NCBI RefSeq assembly: GCF_008635795.1
Contig: NZ_VWRQ01000027.1
Coordinates: forward strand, 1 to 64,000
From: Paenibacillus tepidiphilus
GTDB taxonomy: Bacteria > Bacillota > Bacilli > Paenibacillales > Paenibacillaceae
Direction of reading: 5' to 3'
DNA: 64,000 bases
The notes under the pieces are model-generated. The model was not told the origin of the DNA and ran no database searches. It was given only the letters and a program-made list of their open reading frames with translations. A program made the position numbers and the translations under genes. This document shows, piece after piece, positions 35,673 through 44,925 of the stretch. How positions within the stretch are numbered: the first letter of the stretch is position 1; every line of letters starts with the position of its first letter.

Positions 35673-37964
35673 ATGGCAATCAGTGAAAATGAATTGACCA
35701 AGGCGTTGCCTGCCGAGCAGGTCACCTATTTTGAATCAGGCAATGAAATGGCGGCTACGGCGGCCGCACAGATCAATTATCATATCATGGGCTATTTCCC
35801 GATTACGCCGTCCACGGAGGTCGCCCAGTATCTCGACCAGATGAAGGCGCGCGGACAGCATGACATCCAGCTGATCGCCGCCGATGGCGAACACGGCTCC
35901 GCCGGCATCTGCTACGGTGCGGCGCTGGCCGGCGCACGTGTTGTCAACGCTACCAGTTCCCAAGGCTTCCTGTATATGCTGGAGCAGCTGCCGACCCAAT
36001 CGGGCACACGGTTCCCGATGGTGCTGAACCTTGTAACCCGGGCTGTGAGCGGACCGCTTGATATCCGCGGCGACCACTCCGACCTCTACTATGCCCTGAA
36101 TACCGGCTGGGTCATTCTGACGGCCAGTACGCCGCAGGCTGTATACGACATGAACATTATCGCGCTTAAGGTGGCGGAGCATTCCAAAGTGCGCCTGCCG
36201 GTCATCGTGGCCTATGACGGTTTCTTCACCTCGCATCAGAAGCGTAAGGTACAGTACTTTAAGGACAATGAGGCCGTCCGCAATTTCGTCGGTCCGAACC
36301 CGAATCCGGGCTATCCAAATATTTCCGATCCTGCGCACCCGGTGACTATCGGGGCCCATATGGGCGGCGACGATCTGATGAACAATCATTATCAGCTCTC
36401 TGAAGCGCTGTATGCAGCGGAAGATGTGTATGAGGAAATTGCCAAGGAATACGCGCTCCTGTCGGGCCGTGAATACAAGGTACTGGACCTGTACCGCATG
36501 GAGGATGCGGAAGTTGCAGTCTTCCTGCTCAACTCGGCGGCGGAATCCGCCAAGGATACCGTGGACGCCCTGCGGGCGAAGGGAATCAAGGCGGGCCTGA
36601 TCCGGCCGAATGTGATCCGCCCGTTCCCCGGAGAGCAGCTGCGTGAGGCGCTGAAGAACGTCAAAGCGCTTCTGGTCGGCGAACGCGCCGATTCCTACGG
36701 GGCCGAAGGCGGCAACCTGACGCATGAGATCCGTTCCGCACTGCAGGTGGACCCGGAGAACGAGACCATCGTGCTGTCGCGGGTATTCGGTCTCGGAGGC
36801 AAGGACTTCTATGCGGACGACGCGCTCGCGTTCTTCCAGCTGGCCATCGACGCCGCCGAACTGGGCTATGCCGCCAAGCCGTTCGATTACCACGGGTACT
36901 ATCCCGGAGAAGAGAAGAATATGCTGCAGCCGGTGATTGAGCCGCCGCACGGCGACGCTTTCAAGACCGGGCTGATTCAGGTGACCCAGAACGAGGATAC
37001 CGGCCTCCTGAAGGTCAAGCTGCCGCCGCTGCGCCAGCTGACCGCCAAGCCGCACCGCCTCGCCCCCGGGCATGGCGCATGTCCCGGCTGCGGCGCATTG
37101 TCGGCACTGGAGCTGTTCTTCAAGGGCATTGAAGGCGATATGGTGGTGCTGTTCCAGACAGGCTGCGCGTATGTAGTCACCGCCAGCTATCCGTATTCCT
37201 CGCACAAGCAGACCTTCGTGCACAACCTGTTCCAGAACGGCGCGGCCACCGTCGCCGGGATGGTCGACGCGTTCTACGAATTGAAGCGGCGCGGCGAGAT
37301 TGAGGTCTCCGACGATTTGACCTTCGTCATGGTGTCGGGAGACGGCGGTATGGATATCGGCATGGGTGCAACCGTGGGCGCTGCACTGCGCAATCATAAG
37401 ATGATCATTCTCGAATACGACAATGAAGGTTACATGAACACCGGGTCCCAGTTGTCCTACTCCACACCGATTGGCCATATGACCAGCACCTCCGGCGTCG
37501 GCAAGGCCCAGAAGGGCAAGAAGGGACATCACAAGGATACGGCGCAGATTCTGGCGGCCTGCAATATCCCTTATGTGTTCACCGCCGCCGAGTCCAATCC
37601 CCAGGACCTGCTGCAAAAAGCGGCCAAGGCCCAGTGGTACGCCAACAATGTCGGCACAGCGTACGGCAAAATCCTGTGCGCCTGCCCGCTCAACTGGAAA
37701 TCGCCGGATGACAACGGAACAGAGCTGGTCAAAGCAGCGGTCGATTCCTGCTTCTTCCCGCTCTATGAAATTGAACAGGGCATTACCAACCTGACGTATA
37801 ATCCAGAGCTGAAGAACAAACGCATCCCTGTATCCGACTGGCTCAAGGGCATGGGCAAGACGAAGCATCTGCTCGGCGATGCAGAGCTGCTGCAGGATTT
37901 CGAGACGGAAATCGAGCGTCGCTGGTCCCGTCTGAAGCTCAGAAGCGAGAATGCGCTGCTCTAA
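35673..37964 (+). CDS. porA: 2-oxoacid:ferredoxin oxidoreductase, fused alpha and beta subunits
   Basis: The start is ATG 35673 after AAAGGGTGGAG; the frame back to 35559 overlaps the previous gene. Residues 1-430 are the alpha domain (GNEMAATAAAQINYHIMGYFPITPSTE; VTRAVSGPLDIRGDHSD). Residues 470-763 are the TPP-binding beta domain, with CPGCGALSAL cluster cysteines and the TPP motif SGDGGMDIGMGATVGAALRN...EYDNEGYMNTG. Together with the gamma-delta protein it makes the full set of PFOR domains. Pyruvate is the most likely substrate because of the hydrogenase context, but a branched-chain 2-oxoacid is not excluded. Confidence 0.92.
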   Translation: MAISENELTKALPAEQVTYFESGNEMAATAAAQINYHIMGYFPITPSTEVAQYLDQMKARGQHDIQLIAADGEHGSAGICYGAALAGARVVNATSSQGFLYMLEQLPTQSGTRFPMVLNLVTRAVSGPLDIRGDHSDLYYALNTGWVILTASTPQAVYDMNIIALKVAEHSKVRLPVIVAYDGFFTSHQKRKVQYFKDNEAVRNFVGPNPNPGYPNISDPAHPVTIGAHMGGDDLMNNHYQLSEALYAAEDVYEEIAKEYALLSGREYKVLDLYRMEDAEVAVFLLNSAAESAKDTVDALRAKGIKAGLIRPNVIRPFPGEQLREALKNVKALLVGERADSYGAEGGNLTHEIRSALQVDPENETIVLSRVFGLGGKDFYADDALAFFQLAIDAAELGYAAKPFDYHGYYPGEEKNMLQPVIEPPHGDAFKTGLIQVTQNEDTGLLKVKLPPLRQLTAKPHRLAPGHGACPGCGALSALELFFKGIEGDMVVLFQTGCAYVVTASYPYSSHKQTFVHNLFQNGAATVAGMVDAFYELKRRGEIEVSDDLTFVMVSGDGGMDIGMGATVGAALRNHKMIILEYDNEGYMNTGSQLSYSTPIGHMTSTSGVGKAQKGKKGHHKDTAQILAACNIPYVFTAAESNPQDLLQKAAKAQWYANNVGTAYGKILCACPLNWKSPDDNGTELVKAAVDSCFFPLYEIEQGITNLTYNPELKNKRIPVSDWLKGMGKTKHLLGDAELLQDFETEIERRWSRLKLRSENALL

Positions 37965-38030
37965 GCCATCCGGGTCAGCGGGTTGAGTGACGATTCCGCC
38001 ATTATAACTTGATTGAAGGGAGCTTTAATC

Positions 38031-38534
38031 ATGGAAGAGCAACTCGCCTTCGGCTGTGGTCACACAGCCGAAGCCGAAATTGACGAGAAACTGGAGAAGA
38101 TCGAGGCGGCCATTGAGCAGTTCCGCACGATCAAAGGCGCGCTTATCCCTGTACTCCATGAGGTGCAGGATGTGTACGGCTACCTGCCGGAGAAGATTCT
38201 GCAGATTGTGTCCAGGGCGCTGAATCTGCCGATGAGCGAGATCTACGGGGTGGCTTCGTTCTACCACTTCTTCTCGTTAACCCCCAAGGGCGACAACATT
38301 ATCCGGGTCTGTATGGGCACCGCTTGCTACATCAAGGGAGCACAGGCGCTGCTTGACCGGTTCAGCACGGAATTAAAGGTTCCGGTTCAGGGAACGACGG
38401 AGGATAACAAGTTCACGCTGGAGGCGACCCGCTGCCTGGGGGCTTGCGGCCTCGCTCCGGTGTTGACCATCGGCGAGAAGGTGCATGGACGGCTGGTGCC
38501 TAATAATGTGCCGAAGATTTTGAAGGAATATTGA
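38031..38534 (+). CDS. hndA: NAD(H)-linked [FeFe] hydrogenase, NuoE-like [2Fe-2S] subunit
   Basis: The start at ATG 38031, 8 bp after AAGGGAG, gives 167 residues. It is a thioredoxin-like [2Fe-2S] protein with the four cysteines in VCMGTACYIKGA and RCLGACGLAPV, plus the N-terminal helical part (PVLHEVQDVYGYLPEKIL). It corresponds to HydC of Thermotoga or HndA of Desulfovibrio. It passes electrons between the flavin subunit and other clusters in the trimeric complex with the next two gene products. Confidence 0.93.
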   Translation: MEEQLAFGCGHTAEAEIDEKLEKIEAAIEQFRTIKGALIPVLHEVQDVYGYLPEKILQIVSRALNLPMSEIYGVASFYHFFSLTPKGDNIIRVCMGTACYIKGAQALLDRFSTELKVPVQGTTEDNKFTLEATRCLGACGLAPVLTIGEKVHGRLVPNNVPKILKEY

Positions 38535-38580
38535 TGCTAGGCTTGCGCGGCAGGCGCAATATTATCGGGGGTGTCTACAC

Positions 38581-40458
38581 ATGAAGCTGTTAACGGATCT
38601 TGATGCAATCCGCACGCTGTCCAAGGGCCTGCTCGACAACCGCAGGATCACCGGGCAAACGCCGGAGTCGATTCAGTTCCGGTCGGTGATGGTCTGCGGC
38701 GGCACGGGCTGCACGTCATCGGACTCTAATGCCATAGTCGATGCATTGAACAAGGAAATCGCGAATTTAAGCATCCAGAACAAGGCGGAAGTGGTACGCA
38801 CCGGCTGCTTCGGCTTGTGTGAGCTGGGGCCGGTTGTCATTGTCTATCCGGAAGGGATCTTCTACAGCCGGGTGGAGGTCAAGGATATTCCGGAAATCGT
38901 AGAGCAGCATTTGCTGTACGGAACACCGTTTGAGAAACGGATCTACGAGCAGACCCGGAAGGACGGGGAAATCCTCAATTTCGAGGAGACGGATTTCTAC
39001 AAGAAGCAGGTGCGTATCGCACTGCGCAATTGCGGTACCATTGATCCGGAGGTTATCGACGAGTACATCGCCAGCGACGGGTATACGGCGCTCGGTAAAG
39101 TCATCATGACGATGACTCCCGAGCAGGTGGTAGACACGGTCAAGCGCTCAGGTCTGCGCGGACGGGGCGGCGGCGGCTTCAACACCGGGCTGAAGTGGGA
39201 ATTCGCGGCCAGGCAGGAGAAGCAGCAGAAATACGTGATCTGCAATGCGGATGAAGGCGATCCCGGGGCGTTTATGGACCGCTCCATCCTCGAAGGCAAT
39301 CCCCATGCCGTTATTGAGGCGATGGCGATTGCAGGCTATGCAATCGGGGCCAATCAGGGCTTTGTCTATGTGCGGGCAGAGTATCCGATTGCTGTCCAGC
39401 GATTAATGAAAGCGCTTGATCAAGCCCGAAAATATGAGCTGCTCGGCGACAACGTGATGGGCACGGGCTTCAAGTTCGATATTGATGTACGGCTCGGCGC
39501 GGGAGCCTTTGTCTGCGGGGAAGAGACGGCGCTGATTCATTCCATCGAAGGCTTCCGCGGAATGCCGACGCCCAAGCCGCCGTTCCCGGCAGTGCAGGGG
39601 CTGTGGAACGAGCCGACGATCATCAATAATGTCGAGACGCTGGCTAACATTCCGCAGATTGTCCTGAACGGGGCGGAGTGGTATGCCTCCATAGGTACCG
39701 AGAAATCGAAGGGGACGAAAGTCTTTGCCCTGGGCGGGAAGGTCGTCAACACCGGACTCGTCGAGGTGCCGATGGGGATCACGCTGCGCGAGGTCATCTT
39801 CGAGATCGGCGGAGGCATCCCGAACGGCAAGAAGTTTAAGGCTGTGCAGACCGGCGGACCTTCCGGCGGCTGCCTGACTGAAGAGCATCTCGACTGTACC
39901 ATCGATTTCGATACACTGACCAGCCTGGGGTCCATGATGGGCTCCGGCGGGATGATCATTATGGATGAGGATACCTGCATGGTTGATGTTGCCCGGTTCT
40001 ACCTCGATTTCACGCGCGACGAATCCTGCGGCAAATGTACACCCTGCCGGATCGGGACCAAACGGCTGCTGGAGCTGCTCGACAAGATTACCGAGGGCAA
40101 AGGCACGCTTGAGGATCTCGATAAGATGGAGAGCCTGTCGCTGCAGATCAAGAACTCGTCGCTGTGCGCGCTCGGCCAGACGGCCCCCAACCCGGTCTTG
40201 TCCACGATCAAGTATTTCCGGGATGAATACGTGGCCCATATTACAGAGCAGCAATGCCCGGCAGGCGTGTGCAAATCGCTGATTTCCTATGAAATCGATG
40301 CACAGCTGTGCAAGGGCTGCAGCCTCTGTGCCCGCAAATGTCCAAGCGACGCCATCTCGGGCAAGCCGAAGGAGCCGTATGTCATCGAGAAAGCGAGCTG
40401 CATCAAATGCGGCGTCTGCTTCGATGTCTGCAAATTCAAAGCCGTAATGATAGTCTGA
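38581..40458 (+). CDS. hndC: NAD(H)-linked [FeFe] hydrogenase, NuoF-like flavin subunit
   Basis: The 625-residue protein has four parts. First is an N-terminal thioredoxin-like [2Fe-2S] domain (CGGTGCTSS...CFGLCELGPVV). Then come the FMN/NAD-binding domain (GLRGRGGGGFNTGLKWE; NADEGDPGAFMDR) and the [4Fe-4S] site ESCGKCTPCRIG. Last is a C-terminal two-cluster ferredoxin domain (CKGCSLCARKCPSDAI; CIKCGVCFDVCKFKAV). This is the HydB/HndC plan of electron-bifurcating hydrogenases, where the flavin exchanges electrons with NAD(H) and ferredoxin. The ATG follows CGGGGGTG. Confidence 0.94.
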   Translation: MKLLTDLDAIRTLSKGLLDNRRITGQTPESIQFRSVMVCGGTGCTSSDSNAIVDALNKEIANLSIQNKAEVVRTGCFGLCELGPVVIVYPEGIFYSRVEVKDIPEIVEQHLLYGTPFEKRIYEQTRKDGEILNFEETDFYKKQVRIALRNCGTIDPEVIDEYIASDGYTALGKVIMTMTPEQVVDTVKRSGLRGRGGGGFNTGLKWEFAARQEKQQKYVICNADEGDPGAFMDRSILEGNPHAVIEAMAIAGYAIGANQGFVYVRAEYPIAVQRLMKALDQARKYELLGDNVMGTGFKFDIDVRLGAGAFVCGEETALIHSIEGFRGMPTPKPPFPAVQGLWNEPTIINNVETLANIPQIVLNGAEWYASIGTEKSKGTKVFALGGKVVNTGLVEVPMGITLREVIFEIGGGIPNGKKFKAVQTGGPSGGCLTEEHLDCTIDFDTLTSLGSMMGSGGMIIMDEDTCMVDVARFYLDFTRDESCGKCTPCRIGTKRLLELLDKITEGKGTLEDLDKMESLSLQIKNSSLCALGQTAPNPVLSTIKYFRDEYVAHITEQQCPAGVCKSLISYEIDAQLCKGCSLCARKCPSDAISGKPKEPYVIEKASCIKCGVCFDVCKFKAVMIV

Positions 40459-40475
40459 CATTAGGAGTGATCGGG

Positions 40476-42212
40476 TTGAAGACGATTAATATAACCATCG
40501 ACGGAATCGATACAGAAATCCCCAAGGGCATGACCGTTCTGGAAGCGGCCCGCGGGCTCGATATTCAAATTCCCACCCTCTGCTATCTGAAAGGCGTCAA
40601 CCACTCCTCCAGCTGCCGGGTGTGTGTGGTGGAGGTGGGTCCCAGGCTGATCGCCTCCTGTACGCTGATTGCCGAGGAAGGCATGCAGATCCGCACGAAT
40701 ACCAAGAAGGTCCGCGATGCCCGCCGGACTTCGGTGGAGCTGCTGCTGTCCGACCATGAACGCGAATGTCTCAGCTGTTCCCGCGGCGGCAGCTGCGAGC
40801 TGCAGTCGGTCTCGAATGACCTTAACATCCGCCAGGTGTCTTATGTCGGAGAGAAATCCAGCCAGGAGAAGGATTATACTTCTCCGGCCATCATCCGGGA
40901 CGCAGCGAAGTGTATCCTCTGCGGACGTTGTGTAGGGGCCTGCGGGACCCTGCAGACCGTCAACGCCATCGGCTTCGCGAAGCGCGGCTTCGATACGGTG
41001 ATATCCACGGCGTTCGGCCGTCCGCTGGCGGAATCCACCTGCATCAACTGCGGCCAGTGTATTATGGCCTGTCCCGTCGGTGCACTCGGCGAGCACGAGA
41101 ATATCACCGATGTCTGGAACGCCATTTCCGATCCGGCCAAAACCGTTGTCGTGCAGACCGCTCCGGCGGTGCGCGTGGCGCTGGGCGAAGAATTCGGACT
41201 GCCGATCGGCTCCCGCGTCACCGGCAAGATGGTGGCCGCGCTGCGCAAGCTCGGCTTCGATAAGGTATTCGACACCAATTTCGGGGCCGATCTGACGATT
41301 ATGGAAGAGGGGACGGAGCTGCTGAACCGGCTTGGCAGCGGACAGAACCTGCCGCTGATGACCTCCTGCTGTCCGGGCTGGGTGAAGTTCGTGGAGCATA
41401 ACTTCCCGGATATGCTGGATAATCTCTCGACCTGCAAATCGCCGCATGAAATGGAAGGGGCGATGGTGAAATCCTATTTCGCCAAGCAGGAAGGAATCGC
41501 GCCGGAGGATATTGTCGTTGTCTCGATTATGCCGTGCACTGCTAAGAAATTCGAAAGCGGCCGCGACGAATTGTCCGGCGGCGGGCTGGCGGATGTCGAC
41601 TGGGTGCTGACGACCCGGGAGCTGGCGGCCATGATCAAGGAAGCCGGGATTGATTTCGCGAACCTGAAGGATGAAGCCTTCGACAATCCGTTCGGCGAGG
41701 CATCTGGCGCCGGCGTCATCTTCGGAGCGACCGGCGGGGTGGCCGAAGCGGCGCTGCGTACCGTGTTCGAGCTGACCTCCGGCAAGGAGCTGGAGACGGT
41801 CGAGTATACGGCGGTCCGGGGGATGGAGGGCATCAAGGAGAATGTGATCGAGCTGCCGGGCGGCCAGGAGATCCGCACCGCTGTGGTCCACGGACTCGGC
41901 AACGCCCGCAGGCTGATGGAAGCCATAGAACGGGGCGAGAAGAGCTATGATTTCATGGAGGTTATGGCCTGTGCAGGCGGCTGCATTACGGGCGGCGGCC
42001 AGCCGATCCATGATGCGAGAACGCTGGAGACGGTCAATATCAAAGCGGAACGGGCCAAAGCCATTTACTCGGAGGATGAAGCGCAGGTGATCCGCAAATC
42101 GCATAATAATCCGCAGATTCAGAAGCTGTATGCGGAATTTCTGGGTACCCCCGGCGGCCATAAATCCCATGAGCTGCTGCATACCCATTACCTTGAGCGT
42201 TCCAGATTCTGA
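40476..42212 (+). CDS. hndD: [FeFe] hydrogenase catalytic subunit (HydA/HndD type)
   Basis: The start is TTG 40476, 6 bp after AGGAGTG; the frame back to 40308 overlaps hndC. The 578 residues hold an N-terminal [2Fe-2S] domain (CYLKGVNHSSSCRVC), the His-ligated cluster region (HERECLSCSRGGSCELQ) and two [4Fe-4S] motifs (CILCGRCVGAC; CINCGQCIMAC). The H-cluster motifs L1 TSCCPGWVKF, L2 MPCTAKKFE and L3 MACAGGCITGGGQP are all intact. This is the group A3 modular form found in trimeric NAD(H)/ferredoxin hydrogenases. It makes or consumes H2 with the two preceding subunits. Confidence 0.96.
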   Translation: MKTINITIDGIDTEIPKGMTVLEAARGLDIQIPTLCYLKGVNHSSSCRVCVVEVGPRLIASCTLIAEEGMQIRTNTKKVRDARRTSVELLLSDHERECLSCSRGGSCELQSVSNDLNIRQVSYVGEKSSQEKDYTSPAIIRDAAKCILCGRCVGACGTLQTVNAIGFAKRGFDTVISTAFGRPLAESTCINCGQCIMACPVGALGEHENITDVWNAISDPAKTVVVQTAPAVRVALGEEFGLPIGSRVTGKMVAALRKLGFDKVFDTNFGADLTIMEEGTELLNRLGSGQNLPLMTSCCPGWVKFVEHNFPDMLDNLSTCKSPHEMEGAMVKSYFAKQEGIAPEDIVVVSIMPCTAKKFESGRDELSGGGLADVDWVLTTRELAAMIKEAGIDFANLKDEAFDNPFGEASGAGVIFGATGGVAEAALRTVFELTSGKELETVEYTAVRGMEGIKENVIELPGGQEIRTAVVHGLGNARRLMEAIERGEKSYDFMEVMACAGGCITGGGQPIHDARTLETVNIKAERAKAIYSEDEAQVIRKSHNNPQIQKLYAEFLGTPGGHKSHELLHTHYLERSRF

Positions 42213-42257
42213 ACAGAAAGTCTATTTTGCCTAAAGTGCACTTGGGAGGTTGACGCC

Positions 42258-43682
42258 GTGCGGAAGGAATGGGAAGCGGCACATTTTATCGATGATGAGG
42301 AAATCCACCGGAGCTTGCGGGAAGCTGCAGTTACAGCCGGGGACCAGGCCTATGTTCAGACATTATTAGCCAAAGCGCAGGAATGCAAGGGGCTGACCCA
42401 CCGGGAAGCGGCCGTGCTTCTGGAGGTTACCGATCCGGAGGTGCTCGCTGACATCTATACTTCCGCCAGGGCGGTCAAGGAGAAGATTTACGGCAACCGC
42501 ATTGTACTGTTCGCACCGCTCTATATCAGCAATTACTGCGTCAACAACTGCGAATATTGCGGTTACAAGCATAGCAACAAGGATTTTGAGCGGCGCAGGC
42601 TGCAAATGGACGAATTGGCCGAGGAAGTACGGGTGCTTCAGGAGCTGGGACATAAACGGCTGGTGCTGGAGGCGGGGGAAGACCCCGTGCATTGCGGCAT
42701 TGATTATGTTGTGGAAGCCATCGAGACCATTTATGCGGTCAAGGTAGACAACGGCAGTATCCGGCGGGTGAACGTCAATATTGCCGCTACAACCGTCGAA
42801 GATTATCAGAAGCTTCATGATGCCGGAATCGGCACTTATATTTTGTTCCAGGAAACGTACCATAGGCCCACTTATGCGGAGCTGCACCCGCAAGGCCCCA
42901 AGAGCGATTATGACTGGCATACCACGGCGATGGACCGGGCCCAGCTGGGCGGTATCGACGATGTCGGCGTAGGCGTACTCTATGGGCTATATGACCACAA
43001 GTACGATACGGTCGCTATGCTGATGCATGCAGAGCATCTGGAGGAGCGGTTCGGCGTCGGCCCGCACACCTTGTCTGTTCCAAGATTGCGGGAAGCAGAA
43101 GGTGTTAACTTGAAAACGTATCCATACCTCGTGGATGATGCGGAATTCAAGAAGCTGGTCGCCGTACTAAGGCTGGCCGTACCGTATGCAGGGATGATTC
43201 TGTCCACCCGCGAGGAGCCGGTGTTCCGCGACGAGATCATCAAGCTGGGCATATCACAGATCAGTGCAGGCTCCAGCACCGGTGTCGGCGGATATATGGA
43301 AGCGAAGAAGGGGAGTGCCGAGCGCTCCAGGGAAAAGCCCCAGTTCGAGGTCAGCGACCACCGTTCGCCGGAGGAGATCATCTTCAGTCTGTGCCGGGAC
43401 GGGTATGTGCCGAGCTATTGCACTGCCTGTTACCGCGAGGGCCGAACCGGAGACCGCTTCATGCGGTTAGCCAAATCCGGTCAGATTCACAATGTATGCC
43501 AGCCTAACTCGCTGCTTACGTTCAAAGAGTATCTGCTCGATTATGCCGGAGAAGAGACCCGTGCGCTCGGCGACGAGATTATCCGCCAGGGGCTGGAGGC
43601 TATTCCGAAGGAATCTGCGCGTAAGATCACCCTTGACCGGCTCCAGCGACTGGAGAACGGGGAGCGGGATCTGCGGTTTTAA
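42258..43682 (+). CDS. hydG: [FeFe] hydrogenase maturase HydG (radical SAM tyrosine lyase)
   Basis: The GTG start at 42258 is 8 bp after GGGAGG. The 474 residues show the N-terminal radical-SAM motif CVNNCEYC (Cys94, 98, 101) and VLEAGEDPVHCGIDYV. The C-terminal auxiliary-cluster motif CTACYREGRTGDRFMRLAKS followed by a third Cys in NVCQPNS is the HydG hallmark that separates it from ThiH. It splits tyrosine to give the CO and CN ligands of the H-cluster. It follows the hydrogenase subunit gene after 45 bp. Confidence 0.95.
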   Translation: MRKEWEAAHFIDDEEIHRSLREAAVTAGDQAYVQTLLAKAQECKGLTHREAAVLLEVTDPEVLADIYTSARAVKEKIYGNRIVLFAPLYISNYCVNNCEYCGYKHSNKDFERRRLQMDELAEEVRVLQELGHKRLVLEAGEDPVHCGIDYVVEAIETIYAVKVDNGSIRRVNVNIAATTVEDYQKLHDAGIGTYILFQETYHRPTYAELHPQGPKSDYDWHTTAMDRAQLGGIDDVGVGVLYGLYDHKYDTVAMLMHAEHLEERFGVGPHTLSVPRLREAEGVNLKTYPYLVDDAEFKKLVAVLRLAVPYAGMILSTREEPVFRDEIIKLGISQISAGSSTGVGGYMEAKKGSAERSREKPQFEVSDHRSPEEIIFSLCRDGYVPSYCTACYREGRTGDRFMRLAKSGQIHNVCQPNSLLTFKEYLLDYAGEETRALGDEIIRQGLEAIPKESARKITLDRLQRLENGERDLRF

Positions 43683-43731
43683 GCGGCTAATGCCACCATT
43701 TCCTGTTTCATCAATGAAGGAGGAATCAGCA

Positions 43732-44925
43732 ATGCAAACGACACTGCCTACGGGCAAAATGCATATAGCGGTGTTCGGCAGAAAAAACTCGGGTAAATCC
43801 AGCCTGATCAACGCCCTGACCGGACGGAGCTCACTGATTGTGGGCGATAAGCCGGGGACTACGACCGAGCCGATATTTCAATCTTTTGATATGGATAAGG
43901 TCGGGCCTGTAATGATGGTGGATACCGCCGGGATTGACGATGAGACGGAGGCCGGTCCCTTTTTGGTGCAGAAGACGCGTGAAGTGATGGATCTGACGGA
44001 TCTCGGCATCCTGATCTTCTCGGAGGAGTCGGATAATTTCAAGCTGGAGAAGGAATGGTACCGGGAGCTTGATAAACGCCATATTCCCGTCATCGGCGTC
44101 ATTACCAAGACCGACGACCATTATGTCGATACCGATTCACTCAAAAGAGAGCTGGGCATTCCGATCGTCAAGGTCAGTGTGAAACGCAACGTAAATCTCG
44201 GCGGCCTGCGCTATGCGATTCGGGACCGCGCACCGGCGGAGTTCGAGCGCAGCAGTATTGTCGGCGACCTCGTCAAGGCTGGCGATGTGGTGGTCATGGT
44301 GGTGCCGGAGAAGATTCCTGCACCGAAGCACCGGCTGGTCGCATCCCAGCAGCAGATTCTCCGCGACCTGCTGGATCACCATGTGATGGCGCTGACGGTA
44401 ACGGAGGCCGAGTTGCCGATGCTTCTGATGGATCTGAAGGTGACGCCGAATCTGGTCATTACCGATTCCCAGGTATTCGATATCGTGAATGAGCTGATTC
44501 CGGCAGAAGTCCCGCTGACGACAATTGCGGTGCTGATGGCGCGCTTCAAAGGCGATCTCGATACCTTTGTCGCCGGAACGGAGGTCATTGCGCGTCTGCA
44601 GCCGGGCGACAAGGTGCTGCTGTCCGAAGCATGCATTCACCATCCGCACAACGGCGAGATCGACCGCTCGCTGGTCCGGGCGAAGCTGCAGGAGATAGCC
44701 GGCGGGGCGCTGCAGATTACGTCCAGCGTCGGACCGGAGTTTCCGGCGGATATTTCCGCCTACAAGCTGGTTGTGCATTGCGGCGGCTGCATCTTTAACC
44801 GCAAGCAGCTGATGGACCGGCTCGCGCGTTCGGGTGACAAAGGGGTGCCTATCACCAATTACGGCATTGCTTTTGCCTACTTCAACGGAATACTGCCGCG
44901 TGTGTTGGAAGTGCTGAATAAGTGA
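43732..44925 (+). CDS. HydF-like GTPase, divergent paralogue
   Basis: The start is ATG 43732 after AAGGAGG; the frame back to 43492 overlaps hydG. The 397 residues show an N-terminal GTPase (P-loop GRKNSGKSS, DTAGIDDE) whose G4 motif reads TKTD instead of NKxD, and a C-terminal cluster domain with EACIHHPHNGEI and VVHCGGC, the CxH...HCxxC ligands of HydF. The segment between them is unlike canonical HydF, which has PDDIGKVKIPRWIR there. The canonical copy is at 46390 in the same operon. This copy may be a second scaffold, a heterodimer partner or an adapted variant. The function is not known. Confidence 0.85.
   Translation: MQTTLPTGKMHIAVFGRKNSGKSSLINALTGRSSLIVGDKPGTTTEPIFQSFDMDKVGPVMMVDTAGIDDETEAGPFLVQKTREVMDLTDLGILIFSEESDNFKLEKEWYRELDKRHIPVIGVITKTDDHYVDTDSLKRELGIPIVKVSVKRNVNLGGLRYAIRDRAPAEFERSSIVGDLVKAGDVVVMVVPEKIPAPKHRLVASQQQILRDLLDHHVMALTVTEAELPMLLMDLKVTPNLVITDSQVFDIVNELIPAEVPLTTIAVLMARFKGDLDTFVAGTEVIARLQPGDKVLLSEACIHHPHNGEIDRSLVRAKLQEIAGGALQITSSVGPEFPADISAYKLVVHCGGCIFNRKQLMDRLARSGDKGVPITNYGIAFAYFNGILPRVLEVLNK

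Noticed and set aside
35736..37868. 710-codon open frame antisense to the alpha-beta oxidoreductase gene
   Set aside because: It is the shadow of a high-GC coding strand; composition is unlike a protein, and the plus-strand frame matches a known enzyme along its full length.
40461..42188. 575-codon antisense frame over the hydrogenase gene
   Set aside because: Shadow of the hndD frame; rich in His, Arg and Gln with no recognisable domain.
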